Counted from the first letter of the stretch, positions 50,064 through 58,676 are shown. The stretch: 64,000 bases of DNA from Halapricum desulfuricans (GCF_017094525.1 NZ_CP064788.1:1411030-1475029); one strand, 5' to 3'. The notes: generated from the letters alone by a model not told the origin. Program-made: numbers and translations.

Positions 50064-50130
50064 GTGTGAAAATGTGACCCGCACACTGTCGGGGGAAACT
50101 ACTGGCAGGCATAGTAACAGTGGAGTGTGA
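50064..50130 (+). repeat. Gamma repeat, copy 3 (diverged)
   Basis: GTGTGAAAATGTGACCCGCAC, ACTGTCGGGGGAAACTACTG, GCAGGCATAGTAACAGTGG. Same order of blocks as the other gamma copies with many base changes. Confidence 0.55.
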
Positions 50131-50229
50131 CTACTTAGTCCAGTAAGCTGGTGCAAACAGGACGAGCGTGAATCGTTTGTCGGCGTCACTTTCGTCTGCG
50201 AGATATGTCGCAGTGCTGTACTTGACCAT
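50131..50229 (-). CDS. Very small ORF (32 aa), uncertain
   Basis: MVKYSTATYLADESDADKRF then TLVLFAPAYWTK. It starts at an ATG and stops at the edge of gamma copy 3. It may be a real micro-protein or the remnant of a cassette gene. No family recognised. Confidence 0.3.
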   Translation of the reverse strand: MVKYSTATYLADESDADKRFTLVLFAPAYWTK

Positions 50230-50290
50230 CGTCTCTCACCTGTGTCGTGTCGAGTTCATCGCCCGTCTCGCATTCGCCGTCGATGGGTGA

Positions 50291-50587
50291 GTGGTCCTCG
50301 GGATACTCGCCGATGACATCGGTACCCTCCAGGTTATCGTGAACAACAGTACCCACCCGTTTGCCGACGAGCAGCACGTCGCTGTCGCTATCTCTACGAA
50401 GACATACGACGACTCGCTTCCGCTCAGTGAGGTCATTTGGGAAGTCGGCGGCATTCCACGAGAGTCGTTCGTCTCGCCATGGGCGATCCATTCTCCCCGG
50501 AGCGAGGACCTCGTCGCGTGGCAAGGTCGAGTGACAGATCAGTTCGTGGACCGGGTCGTTGACTCGATAGAGACGTATCTACGGTAG
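50291..50587 (+). pseudogene. PemK/MazF-family toxin, N-terminal part missing
   Basis: The frame from about residue 15 matches haloarchaeal MazF-like toxins: VIVNNSTHPFADEQHVAVAI, STKTYDDSLPLSEVIWEVGG, IPRESFVSPWAIHSPRSEDL and VTDQFVDRVVDSIETYL. The first strand with the conserved RGDVVW and GRPWL parts is absent, and a stop (50288-50290) precedes the GTG directly. No antitoxin gene is beside it. A decayed toxin, flanked by gamma repeats. Confidence 0.7.
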
Positions 50588-50589
50588 TT

Positions 50590-50653
50590 CTGAAATGTAC
50601 GCCCGCAACACTACCGGGCGAGTTTCTACTAGTAGGCGCAGTGGAAATGAAAT
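50590..50653 (+). repeat. Gamma repeat, copy 4
   Basis: TCTGAAATGTACGCCCGCAA, CACTACCGGGCGAGTTTCTA, CTAGTAGGCGCAGTGGAAAT, GAAA. It starts 2 bases after the MazF-like stop. The most complete copy and the reference for the family. Confidence 0.8.
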
Positions 50654-50688
50654 GGTCGAAAGAGAGCATCCGGCGACCGAGCGGTCCG

Positions 50689-50852
50689 TCAGGACCCGGA
50701 AGGTCACCGGGAGACTTCCCTGGGGTCGTCTCCCGAGCCTTTGCTCGCTACGCTCGGAAAGACGCCGGTTCACTCGCGCGAACGGACGTGAGCGCGAGGC
50801 CGACGAGCGACTAACGCGAGCGAAGCGAGCGGCAGGAGCGAGGACGGCTTTT
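50689..50852 (+). repeat. 164-bp direct repeat delta, copy 2
   Basis: Same length and nearly the same sequence as 45415-45578 (few substitutions, for example TTCACTCGCG for TTCGCTCGCG). Direct orientation, 5.3 kb from copy 1. It lies between gamma copies 4 and 5. Confidence 0.8.
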
Positions 50853-50895
50853 GGTCGAGCTTTTGCAAGTGAGCGAAGCGAACGCTGCAAAAGGT

Positions 50896-50920
50896 CGTAA
50901 TGTACGCCCGCAACACTAAC
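50896..50920 (+). repeat. Gamma repeat, copy 5 (left part only)
   Basis: CGTAATGTACGCCCGCAACA then CTAAC; the rest is lost where the GC-rich block begins. Confidence 0.6.
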
Positions 50921-50936
50921 GACCGACATCATCCCT

Positions 50937-51190
50937 GGCGGCGTGCCGGGTCAGCCGGGAAACCCTCGTGGCGGGCGGGTTCTGCTGTCAGGCAGAACCG
51001 ATCGCCGAGACGGCGTCAGCCGTCGAAGCGAGTCGCCCTCCGGGCGACTAGGGGCACGAGCGGCGCGAGCCGCGAGTGCGGGCGACGCTACGCGTCACCG
51101 GATGCCAGGGCGGTAGAACCGCCGAGGCGGGAGATCCCAGTTGGGACCTCCGGATGTGTATGTGCCGTACCTGGGTTCTCCGTGCCGTCA
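50937..51190 (+). other. GC-rich block with many hairpins, possible IS200/IS605-type tnpB 3' remnant
   Basis: Dense short inverted repeats (GGTTCTGCTgtcAGGCAGAACC, GAGACGGCGTCAGCCGTC, GTCGCCCTCCGGGCGAC, GGCGGTAGAACCGCC). One frame reads CRVSRETLVAGGFCCQAEPI and AETASAVEASRPPGD before a stop, which reminds me of the end of haloarchaeal TnpB-type genes, followed by the structured tail that such elements carry. The main part of any tnpB is absent. Weak call from memory. Confidence 0.3.
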
Positions 51191-51277
51191 TCGCACCCGT
51201 TCGGGAACGCTCGGGCGGGGACTGTGGTACGCAGGGTTCTGTTGGCGTCGGCCCCGAATAAGTCCTTCGCGGTGGTG

Positions 51278-52882
51278 TCAAATATCGTCCAGCGTGAACG
51301 CGTCGAAACGCTGAACGGCATACCGGTAGCCGCCCCACGACGCGAGAGCGAGGACGGACACGTACAGGAGCCAGCCGAGCGCGACCGGGAGCAGATATTC
51401 CCCTGATAGCGTCACCGCGAGCAACGCGAACCCGATCACTGCGACGATCGTGCCCCCGAAGAAGAAACCGAGTGACGCCCACTGTGAGGGATGTGCGCGC
51501 TCGACGTTCATGTACTCGTTGCGCTCGAACTTCGGGGCGATCGCACCGAGACCAACGGCGATGCCGACGCTGGCGACGATCAACACGACCGCGAGCAGCG
51601 ATTGCCCGAAGACGTATCCCGGGTCGTGTTCGACCACCGCAAGGGGTGTTCCGATCCCGAGCGCGACGACGGTCCCGAGCGCGCCGCCGGCGACCATCCG
51701 ACCGCGAAGCACGACGTCGACCGAGCGCGTACTGGTCAAAAGGAGCGGGAGTTGATCGCGGTCGTCGCCCATCGGGTTCAGACAGTAGGCACTGCCGGCG
51801 AGCACCGCGCCAGCGACGACCGTCGCGCCCGGACCGATCGTGAGCACGAGACCGGGATCCTGAAACGCCGATCCGGCGAGGCCGAACGCGCCGAACAGGA
51901 TCGGCGTGAGGTGTGCGAGCATCCGGGGATCGCGTCGCGTCCGGACGAGATAGCGCCAGCCGACGCGCACGGTGGGCGACGCATCGAAGACGCGCGGCAC
52001 GCCGTAACTCTCCTCGACGTGGCCGGTCGTCGATGCGTCACTGCCGAGGTCGCTGACGAGTAAATACGTCTCGAGTTTGAGCGCGATGACGACCCCAAGC
52101 GGGATCGCCGCCAGTAACAGGCCCGTGACGACGACCCCGAACGGCCCCGTCGTCGTTCCAAACGGTGCGAACACGACGGCCGCGTAGGACTGCAGCGGCG
52201 TCCCGGGGACGAGCGCCCCCACGGCGAACTGGGTGCCAGTCTCGTATCTCGCGTCGAGCAGGACCTGCGTCCCGAGGAAGATCGCACCCATCACCCCGAG
52301 CAACAGGAGCGCTTTCACCCACATCGATATCTGCAGGCGCTCGTTTCCGTATCTCGCGACCGTCCCGACCACTCGTCCGACGAACAGTCCGACGACCATC
52401 GGGGGCAGCACGGCAAGTAGCACGGCCCCCGCGACGAGCGGGCCGCCGCCGACCGCGACGCCCCCGAGCAACAGTGCACCGACCGGCACGATAAACCAGG
52501 TCGCCCGGACGGTCTGTGTGACGATCCGTCCGAGCGAGACAGCCCGCGGCGGGATCGACGTCCGGGCGAGAGCGGCCACCGTCCCGACCTGTGACTGGTT
52601 GAATCCGCTTGCCGCCCCGAAGTACGCGACGGCTAGTGTCACGGCCCACAGTGCCAGCCCCGCCGTCCCGAGCGGGACCGCCTCCCCGAACTCGTCGCCG
52701 AACGCGATCGAGCCGGGCACGAAACTCAGGCCAAGAAACGCGCCGAATCCGAGTACGCCGACGACTGTGGCGAGCAATCGTCGCCTGTCCGATCGGAGAC
52801 GTCTGAGCTGTGCACGCAACTCGGTCCGGGCGAGCGTCCAGCCGTCCCGCAGGTCCTCGATAGCGTGTGCCCGTGCCGTCAT
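51278..52882 (-). CDS. ABC exporter membrane protein (534 aa)
   Basis: About twelve predicted helices (for example LATVVGVLGFGAFLGLSFVP, AVLLAVLPPMVVGLFVGRVV, ALLLLGVMGAIFLGTQVLLD, LLAVVLIVASVGIAVGLGAI). A cytoplasmic part with VRVGWRYLVRTRRDPRMLAH lies between two membrane halves. It follows the ATPase gene (one base between) on the same strand, so it is the permease of that exporter. Substrate unknown. Confidence 0.82.
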   Translation of the reverse strand: MTARAHAIEDLRDGWTLARTELRAQLRRLRSDRRRLLATVVGVLGFGAFLGLSFVPGSIAFGDEFGEAVPLGTAGLALWAVTLAVAYFGAASGFNQSQVGTVAALARTSIPPRAVSLGRIVTQTVRATWFIVPVGALLLGGVAVGGGPLVAGAVLLAVLPPMVVGLFVGRVVGTVARYGNERLQISMWVKALLLLGVMGAIFLGTQVLLDARYETGTQFAVGALVPGTPLQSYAAVVFAPFGTTTGPFGVVVTGLLLAAIPLGVVIALKLETYLLVSDLGSDASTTGHVEESYGVPRVFDASPTVRVGWRYLVRTRRDPRMLAHLTPILFGAFGLAGSAFQDPGLVLTIGPGATVVAGAVLAGSAYCLNPMGDDRDQLPLLLTSTRSVDVVLRGRMVAGGALGTVVALGIGTPLAVVEHDPGYVFGQSLLAVVLIVASVGIAVGLGAIAPKFERNEYMNVERAHPSQWASLGFFFGGTIVAVIGFALLAVTLSGEYLLPVALGWLLYVSVLALASWGGYRYAVQRFDAFTLDDI

Positions 52883-52883
52883 G

Positions 52884-53639
52884 TTACCACGCCGTCGCCG
52901 GGTCGTCGGTCACCTTGAGGAACGCTTCTTCGAGGTCGGCGTCTCCGTCATTGCCGACGCCGTCAGTGAGTTCCGCGGGCGACCCTTCCGAGACCAGCCG
53001 TCCGTCGTAGAGGACGCCCACCTGATCGGCGATCTCCTCGACGACCGGCAGGATATGCGTCGAGAGGAAGACGGTCGTCCCGTCGTCGGCCAGCTCGACG
53101 ATCAGTTCTCTGAGGGTTCGAGCCGCACGCGGATCGAGCCCGGAGGTCGGCTCGTCGAGAAAGACCACTGCCGGATCGTGCTGGACCGCCTGGACGAAGG
53201 CAGTCTTCTGGCGCATGCCCTTCGAGTAGCCGTCGATCCGTCGATCGAGATCGTCGTCGAGATCGAGACGGTCAGCGAGGCCGAGCGCCCGATCGAAGAT
53301 GCGCTCCCAGGGGATATTCCGGAGATCAGCCGCGAACTGGAGTTGCTCGCGACCGGTGAGTTCGTCGTATAGCGGCGGTTTTTCGGGTAGCAGCCCGATC
53401 CGGTCCACGAGGTGTCGGCGCTCGCTGCAGTGGGTTCCGGCGACGAACCCGTCACCGTCGGTCGGCTCGACCAGCCCGGTCAACATCCGCATCGTCGTCG
53501 TCTTCCCGGCCCCGTTCGGCCCCAGAAAGCCGTAGACGACTCCCGACGGCACCTCGAAGCTCAACCCGTCGACTGCGGTCGTCGAACCGTACTGCTTGGT
53601 CAGCGAACGCGTCGATATTGCCGGCGAGGACCCATCCAT
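52884..53639 (-). CDS. ABC exporter ATP-binding protein
   Basis: 251 residues. Walker A GFLGPNGAGKTTTMRMLTG, signature YSKGMRQKTAFVQAVQHDP, Walker B AVVFLDEPTSGLD and the His switch FLSTHILPVVEEIA. DrrA/CcmA-like class. Together with the downstream 534-residue membrane protein it forms an exporter of unknown substrate. Confidence 0.92.
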   Translation of the reverse strand: MDGSSPAISTRSLTKQYGSTTAVDGLSFEVPSGVVYGFLGPNGAGKTTTMRMLTGLVEPTDGDGFVAGTHCSERRHLVDRIGLLPEKPPLYDELTGREQLQFAADLRNIPWERIFDRALGLADRLDLDDDLDRRIDGYSKGMRQKTAFVQAVQHDPAVVFLDEPTSGLDPRAARTLRELIVELADDGTTVFLSTHILPVVEEIADQVGVLYDGRLVSEGSPAELTDGVGNDGDADLEEAFLKVTDDPATAW

Positions 53640-53699
53640 CGCCCGGGATTTCGGCCGAGGGATATAAAAATGTCGCTGATCCGACCGACTTGCCTCGTG

Positions 53700-54992
53700 C
53701 TACTCGATCGTCAGTGTCGTCTTCTCCGCGACGGCGTCGGCCTCTTCGAAGTCGCCGCCGCCTAGCAGTCCGCGCGCGGCCTTTTTGCCCCACTCGACGG
53801 CCGGTTGGACGAACGTGTCGACATCGTAGAGTTCGCCCGCCATGACGGTCGCGGCCTCCATGCTGTAGAGCAACTCGCCCAGTCCGTACTCGTCGACGCT
53901 GTCGATCTCGATCCGGACGTTCGGCAGATCCGCGGCGGCGAGACTGGCCTCGGTGGCCTCGAACTCCGCGTCGAGCAACCCGCCCAGCGACGAACCGCCG
54001 AGATACGAGAGGCCTTCGAGGTCGGTCTCGGGGATCGCCGTGTCCTCGCGGTCGGTCGCTCGCACGAACGTGACCATCTTGTTGTTGGGTCCGGCCCGGT
54101 ACAGCTGCAGTTGCGAGTGCTGGTCGGTCGCACCGAGTGCCCGGACGGGCGTCTGGCCCAGGCCGTCCTTGCCGAGGCTCTCGGCCCACAACTGGGCGTA
54201 CCACTCGGCGAAAGTCTCCAGGCTCTCCTCGTAGGGCATCATCACGTTCGTTCCCGCGCCGCGAACGTCAAGCGCGTAGGCGATCGCGCCGTAGGCGTAA
54301 GCCGGTGAGTCATACAGCGAGGGCGTGAGGTCAGCCTCGGCGGCCGCGGCACCCTCGACGATCGCGTCGATGTCGTGGCCCTGCAGCGCGGCGGCTGCCA
54401 GCCCGACCGTCGACAGTACCGAAAAGCGGCCGGGGACGCCGTCGGGAACCTTCAGTGACGGGAGGTCGTGTTTCTCGGCCAGATCGCGGAGATTGCCCTC
54501 CTCGCCAGTCGTGACCCACGTGCGCTCGGTCCAGTCGACGCCCGCGTCGTCCATGGCGTCCCGGACGACCAGGAAGTTCGACAGGGTCTCGGCGGTCGTC
54601 CCCGACCGGGAGACGACGTTGACGGCCGTCCTCGAGAGGTCGACCTCCTCGAGGATCGACGCGACCCACTCGGGATCGACGTTATCGAGGTAGTAGGCCT
54701 CGACGTCGCTTTCCAGTCCGGCCGAAAGCGTCGCCGCGCCCAGCGCCGAGCCACCGATCCCGACGTTGAGCAGGTACTCACTGTCCGCGAACGGTTTGAC
54801 GGCTGCCCGAATCTCGTCGGTGTCGACCGTCCCGGGCAGGTTCAGCGCCTCGTACCCGTGTTCGTTGTTCGCACGCCCCTCCTCGATGCGGGCGTGGGCG
54901 TCAGCGACCCGATCGTCGAGTCGGTCCAGCGCGTCCTCGGGGACGCCCGGCGTCGCGACCCGCTCCAGTGCGTTTCCGATATCGACTCGCAT
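53700..54992 (-). CDS. pgi: Glucose-6-phosphate isomerase
   Basis: 430 residues, interconverts glucose-6-P and fructose-6-P. Signature regions: LLNVGIGGSALGAATLSAGL, VVSRSGTTAETLSNFLVVRD (phosphate loop), GRFSVLSTVGLAAAAL, LGATDQHSQLQLYRAGPNNK (catalytic His) and FVQPAVEWGKKAARGLLGG (Lys). The start at 54992 (MRVDIGNALERV) leaves a normal N-terminus. It links the glycogen enzymes at the right of the window to gluconeogenesis and the semiphosphorylative pathway. Confidence 0.95.
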   Translation of the reverse strand: MRVDIGNALERVATPGVPEDALDRLDDRVADAHARIEEGRANNEHGYEALNLPGTVDTDEIRAAVKPFADSEYLLNVGIGGSALGAATLSAGLESDVEAYYLDNVDPEWVASILEEVDLSRTAVNVVSRSGTTAETLSNFLVVRDAMDDAGVDWTERTWVTTGEEGNLRDLAEKHDLPSLKVPDGVPGRFSVLSTVGLAAAALQGHDIDAIVEGAAAAEADLTPSLYDSPAYAYGAIAYALDVRGAGTNVMMPYEESLETFAEWYAQLWAESLGKDGLGQTPVRALGATDQHSQLQLYRAGPNNKMVTFVRATDREDTAIPETDLEGLSYLGGSSLGGLLDAEFEATEASLAAADLPNVRIEIDSVDEYGLGELLYSMEAATVMAGELYDVDTFVQPAVEWGKKAARGLLGGGDFEEADAVAEKTTLTIE

Positions 54993-55044
54993 ACCCGGAC
55001 AGTCGCCGCCCACCTACCTACCTTTATCGGACTCCGGTCGCCGG

Positions 55045-55650
55045 TCACGCGTCCCGATCGATGTCGGCGCGTCCGCTGGTGGCGCTTCGGATCCGATCTC
55101 GAAGGGCGGCCGCGTCCGGTTCGGGCACTCGCACTGCGAAGGAGACGACTTCGCCGTAGTCGGCCTCGAACTCGACGCCCTCGCTCTCGAGGATTCCCCG
55201 CGCCGTTCCGCTGTCGTCGTACTCGACAGTGACCTCGAAGCGTTCGTGCGGGCGCTCGGTGACGACGCCGGCGTCGTCGACGCCCTCCTTGACGGCCCGC
55301 GAGTACGCCCGGGCCAGTCCCCCGACGCCGAGCTCCGTCCCGCCGAAGTACCGGGTGACCACGGCGACGACGTTCTCGACCTCGCGCTGGGCGAGGACGT
55401 TCAGCGCGGGCTTGCCGGCGCTGCCGGAGGGTTCGGCGTCGTCGTTCTGGTACTCGCGCAACGGGTCCGCCCGGACGCGATAGGCGGGGACGTTGTGTGT
55501 CGCGTCGGCGTATTCGTCGCGGATCGACTCGACGAACGCCTCCGCCTCCACGACGGTCGTCGCGGGCGCGACGTGGCCGATGAACTCCGACCCGCGGACC
55601 TCGAAGCGAGCGCGTCCGCGACCGGCGACCGTCTGGTACTGCTCGGACAC
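55045..55650 (-). CDS. YigZ/IMPACT family protein
   Basis: 201 residues. The N-terminal UPF0029 domain shows RARFEVRGSEFIGHVAPATT, YADATHNVPAYRVRADPLRE and YQNDDAEPSGSAGKPALNVL, then VVAVVTRYFGGTELGVGGLA, with a C-terminal ferredoxin-like domain (ERFEVTVEYDDSGTARGILE). The start is GTG at 55650 (MSEQYQTVAGRG). Function in archaea is unknown; relatives interact with translation factors. Confidence 0.85.
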   Translation of the reverse strand: MSEQYQTVAGRGRARFEVRGSEFIGHVAPATTVVEAEAFVESIRDEYADATHNVPAYRVRADPLREYQNDDAEPSGSAGKPALNVLAQREVENVVAVVTRYFGGTELGVGGLARAYSRAVKEGVDDAGVVTERPHERFEVTVEYDDSGTARGILESEGVEFEADYGEVVSFAVRVPEPDAAALRDRIRSATSGRADIDRDA

Positions 55651-55733
55651 GACCGGCCGTTCGTCGGCGAGTGCCAAACGGGTTGTGCTTTGCGGGCTCG
55701 ACGGCGCAGCTGCTCGGGTCGCGCGCCCCGGCG

Positions 55734-56063
55734 CTACGCTCGACCGCCCCACATGCGCTTGTCCGGCACGACGACCGAGCAGTCCGTCGCGAGTTCGATC
55801 TGACACGACAGTCGGGGATAGCCGAACTCCTCGGCCAGTTTGTCGTGCCAGTGGTCGGCGTCGGGCGTGTCCGTCTCGAAGCGAACGCCACAGGTCGCAC
55901 ACAGGCCACGACCCCCGCAGTTTGCCTTCGTTGCGTACCGGCCGTGCGGCGAGATACCGGCTTCGAGCAGGACATCCCGTAGCGTCGCCCCGCGCGTGCT
56001 CTCGATGCGACGGGTCTCGCCGGTCGCTTCCTCGCGAACCCGGACCATGATGCGCTCGTCCAT
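55734..56063 (-). CDS. 2Fe-2S ferredoxin
   Basis: 109 residues. Cluster ligands: ANCGGRGLCATCGVRF (C-x5-C-x2-C) and the fourth Cys in YPRLSCQIELATDCSVVV. The inserted DTPDADHWHDKLAEEFGYPR is typical of a haloarchaeal subgroup. It carries electrons in the cytoplasm; the partner is unknown. Confidence 0.88.
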   Translation of the reverse strand: MDERIMVRVREEATGETRRIESTRGATLRDVLLEAGISPHGRYATKANCGGRGLCATCGVRFETDTPDADHWHDKLAEEFGYPRLSCQIELATDCSVVVPDKRMWGGRA

Positions 56064-56111
56064 ACGGACGTTCGGGCGGCCGACAGGAAAGTTCTCCCGG
56101 CCGCGGTCGGC

Positions 56112-58676
56112 TCATCCGGTCCGGTAGTTCTCCAGCAGTCGCTCGACCTGTGCGTCGAGATCGGTCAGAGCCGTCTCGACGTCGGTGTCGCGGGCATCGA
56201 GATACGCTTCTTCGACGAGCGTCCGAACCGTATCGAAGGGGCCGATCCGGGCTCCGTTGGTTGCCGGGATATCAGAACTCGCGAGCAACTCCTCGAGGGC
56301 GGTCTCGAAGTGGGGGTTCTCCCGGAACCAGCCGTCGGAGCGTAGCGACTCGACCGCGCCGTGGTTGATCGGGAAGTAGCCGGTCTCGCGGTGCCAGCGG
56401 GCCTGCTGGGCGGGCCGGGCCAGCCACGCGAGGAACTCGCCGGCGAGCCGCTGGCGCTCGCGCGACACTGATTCGGGCACCCACAGCGAGGCCCCGCCGA
56501 CGACCAGCCCGTTGCGCTCGTCGGCCACCGGGAGCGGTGCCGTTCCCAGCTCGAAGCCGGCCTCTCGTGCGCTGTCTTCGATCCCGGAAAGCGACGAACT
56601 CGACGCGACGAGCATCGCCGCCGTCCCGTCGAAAAACGCCGATTTGGCCGCTCCGCGCGCCTCGATGCCGGGATTGTGGTAGAGCCCGTCGAGTTCGAGG
56701 TCGCGCCACCACGAGAAGAGTTCGCGGCCCGCTTCGCTGTCGAAATACGACTCTGTGGCATCGCCGTCCCGGCCGTTGCGCCGGTCCACGAGCGGCTGAC
56801 CCGCCTGTGCGAACCACTGCTCGACGTACCAGGCGTAGTTGGCGAACGTGATCCCGTAGTCGGCGACGCCCGCATCGACGAGATCGCTCGCAGCCCTCCG
56901 GACGGCGTCGAACGTCTCGGGCGGACGGTCGGGGTCCAGTCCGGCGCGCTCGAAGGCCGTGCGGTTGTAACAGAGCACCGGCGTCGAGGAATTAAACGGC
57001 AGCGAGTACAGCTGGTGATCCGTCGTGTAGTACGATCGGACGGGATCGAGCAGATCGGTTTCGTCGAAGTCGGCCGGTAACACCGATTCGACGGGGACGA
57101 ACCCGCCGCTGTCCATCGCTCGCTTGGTCCCGATCTCGAAGATCTGGGCGATCGTCGGCGGCCGACCGTTCTCGACGGCGTTAAGCGTCGCATCGAGCGT
57201 CCCGCGGTAGCTCCCCTTTGCGGTCAGCTCGACCGAGACGTCCCCGTCGTGTTCGTCCTCGAACTCGCGGGCCAGCGACTCCAGCAGGACGCCCTTCTGG
57301 CCGCTCATCGCGTGCCACATCTCGATCGTCGTGCTGTCGGCGTCGGCTGCGGCTCGCGTCGTCTCGAACTCGTCGAGCGACTCGATCAGCGTCTCGGTCC
57401 GGTCGGCGAGCGTGTTCGTCGCCGTCTGGACCTCGGTGAGGACGCTGGTCTGGTCGCGGGCGGCCGCGGCGACCTCGTCGGCGGTGTCCGCGGTCTCCTC
57501 GCTGATCTCGCCGACTTCCTCGGCCATGACGGCCACCTGCTGGGTGGACTCGGCCTGGGACTCGGTCGCGTTGCTGATCTCGCCGACTCGGCCGGAGACC
57601 TCCTCGACGTCCTCGACGATGTCCTCCAGGGCCGTCAGCGCCTCGTCGATCGTCTCCCGGCCGGAACCGACCCGATCGCGCGTCTCGCGCATGTCGGCGG
57701 CGGCCTCGTCGGCCTCCTCGCGCACCGCGTCGATCGCACCCTCGATATCATCCAGCGCCGACTGCGTCTCCTCTGCGAGGCTCTTGACCTCGTCGGCGAC
57801 GACCGCGAAGCCGGCACCCTCCTCGCCGGCGCGGGCCGCCTCGATCGAGGCGTTCAGCGCGAGGATGTTCGTCTGCTCGGCGATATCGTCGATCACCTCG
57901 ACGATCGATTCGATGTTCTCGACCGAGTCGGCCAGGCTCTCGACGCTCTCGAGGGTCGTCTCGGTCTTCGTCTCGATCCGCTCGAGTTCGTCGATCGCGG
58001 TCGTCGCGGCCTCGCCGCCGGAACGGGCGCGCTCCGCGGAGACTTCCGCCGCACTGGCGACTTCTTCGGCAGACGACGCGACTTCCTCGACTGTCGCCGA
58101 GAGGTCCTCGACTTCGCCGGCGACATCTTCGATGCGATCGTGCTGGCGGTCGGCGTCGGTCGCGATGTCGCGGATCGACTCGTTGACCTCCCGGCTTTTC
58201 GTCCGGACGGTCTCGGCCGTCGTGGCGACCTGTTCGGTCGCGCCGCTGACCTGCTGGCTGAACTCCTCGACGCGTCTGATGGACGCCGACCACTCGCCGA
58301 TGAGTTCGTTACACGCGGTCTCGAGTTCCTGTGCCGCCGGGTCGTCGGCCGCGATCTCAGCCCGCACGGTCAGGTCGCCGTCGACCGCCCGCTCCATCGT
58401 GTCGGTCGCCGTCGTGATCGCCGTCTCCAGCCGATCGGCCCGCTCCCGTGCTCGATCGCGTTCCTCCCGCAGTCCGTCTCGCTGGTCCTGCAGTTCGTCC
58501 ACCTGCTCGCGCAGACGCGCGAGCTCGTCCGGATCACACTCCTCCCCCTCCACCGTTTCTGATTGTGACACTGATGCTGTCGATGGGTCGTCCCCGCCCT
58601 CGTTTTCGACGTCCGATGCGCTCTTAGAGGTATCGTCCGCCGTCCCGAGGTAGAGACTGGTGAGGAATCCGGTCAT
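56112..58676 (-). CDS. Soluble chemoreceptor-like protein fused to an extracellular-type solute-binding domain
   Basis: 854 residues without any hydrophobic membrane segment. Residues 45-95 are coiled coil, about 95-150 a HAMP-like segment (ERAVDGDLTVRAEIA), and 150-440 an MCP signalling rod with its conserved tip DIAEQTNILALNASIEAARA, GEEGAGFAVVADEVKSLAEE. From about 455 a family 1 solute-binding fold follows (TIEMWHAMSGQKGVLLESLA, LYSLPFNSSTPVLCYNRTAF, GVADYGITFANYAWYVEQWF), like UgpB/MalE. It should signal to CheA/CheW. With no signal peptide or TM, ligand sensing would be in the cytoplasm. Domain calls are firm, the joint function is inferred. Confidence 0.85.
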   Translation of the reverse strand: MTGFLTSLYLGTADDTSKSASDVENEGGDDPSTASVSQSETVEGEECDPDELARLREQVDELQDQRDGLREERDRARERADRLETAITTATDTMERAVDGDLTVRAEIAADDPAAQELETACNELIGEWSASIRRVEEFSQQVSGATEQVATTAETVRTKSREVNESIRDIATDADRQHDRIEDVAGEVEDLSATVEEVASSAEEVASAAEVSAERARSGGEAATTAIDELERIETKTETTLESVESLADSVENIESIVEVIDDIAEQTNILALNASIEAARAGEEGAGFAVVADEVKSLAEETQSALDDIEGAIDAVREEADEAAADMRETRDRVGSGRETIDEALTALEDIVEDVEEVSGRVGEISNATESQAESTQQVAVMAEEVGEISEETADTADEVAAAARDQTSVLTEVQTATNTLADRTETLIESLDEFETTRAAADADSTTIEMWHAMSGQKGVLLESLAREFEDEHDGDVSVELTAKGSYRGTLDATLNAVENGRPPTIAQIFEIGTKRAMDSGGFVPVESVLPADFDETDLLDPVRSYYTTDHQLYSLPFNSSTPVLCYNRTAFERAGLDPDRPPETFDAVRRAASDLVDAGVADYGITFANYAWYVEQWFAQAGQPLVDRRNGRDGDATESYFDSEAGRELFSWWRDLELDGLYHNPGIEARGAAKSAFFDGTAAMLVASSSSLSGIEDSAREAGFELGTAPLPVADERNGLVVGGASLWVPESVSRERQRLAGEFLAWLARPAQQARWHRETGYFPINHGAVESLRSDGWFRENPHFETALEELLASSDIPATNGARIGPFDTVRTLVEEAYLDARDTDVETALTDLDAQVERLLENYRTG

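Noticed and set aside
50900-51406. 168-codon frame starting MYARNTND in gamma copy 5
   Set aside because: It starts inside a repeat and continues through the hairpin block into the exporter gene antisense; not protein-like.
57249-58653. Long plus-strand frames opposite the chemoreceptor fusion
   Set aside because: Low-complexity mirror of the MCP coiled coil; the minus-strand protein has all the MCP and binding-protein motifs.
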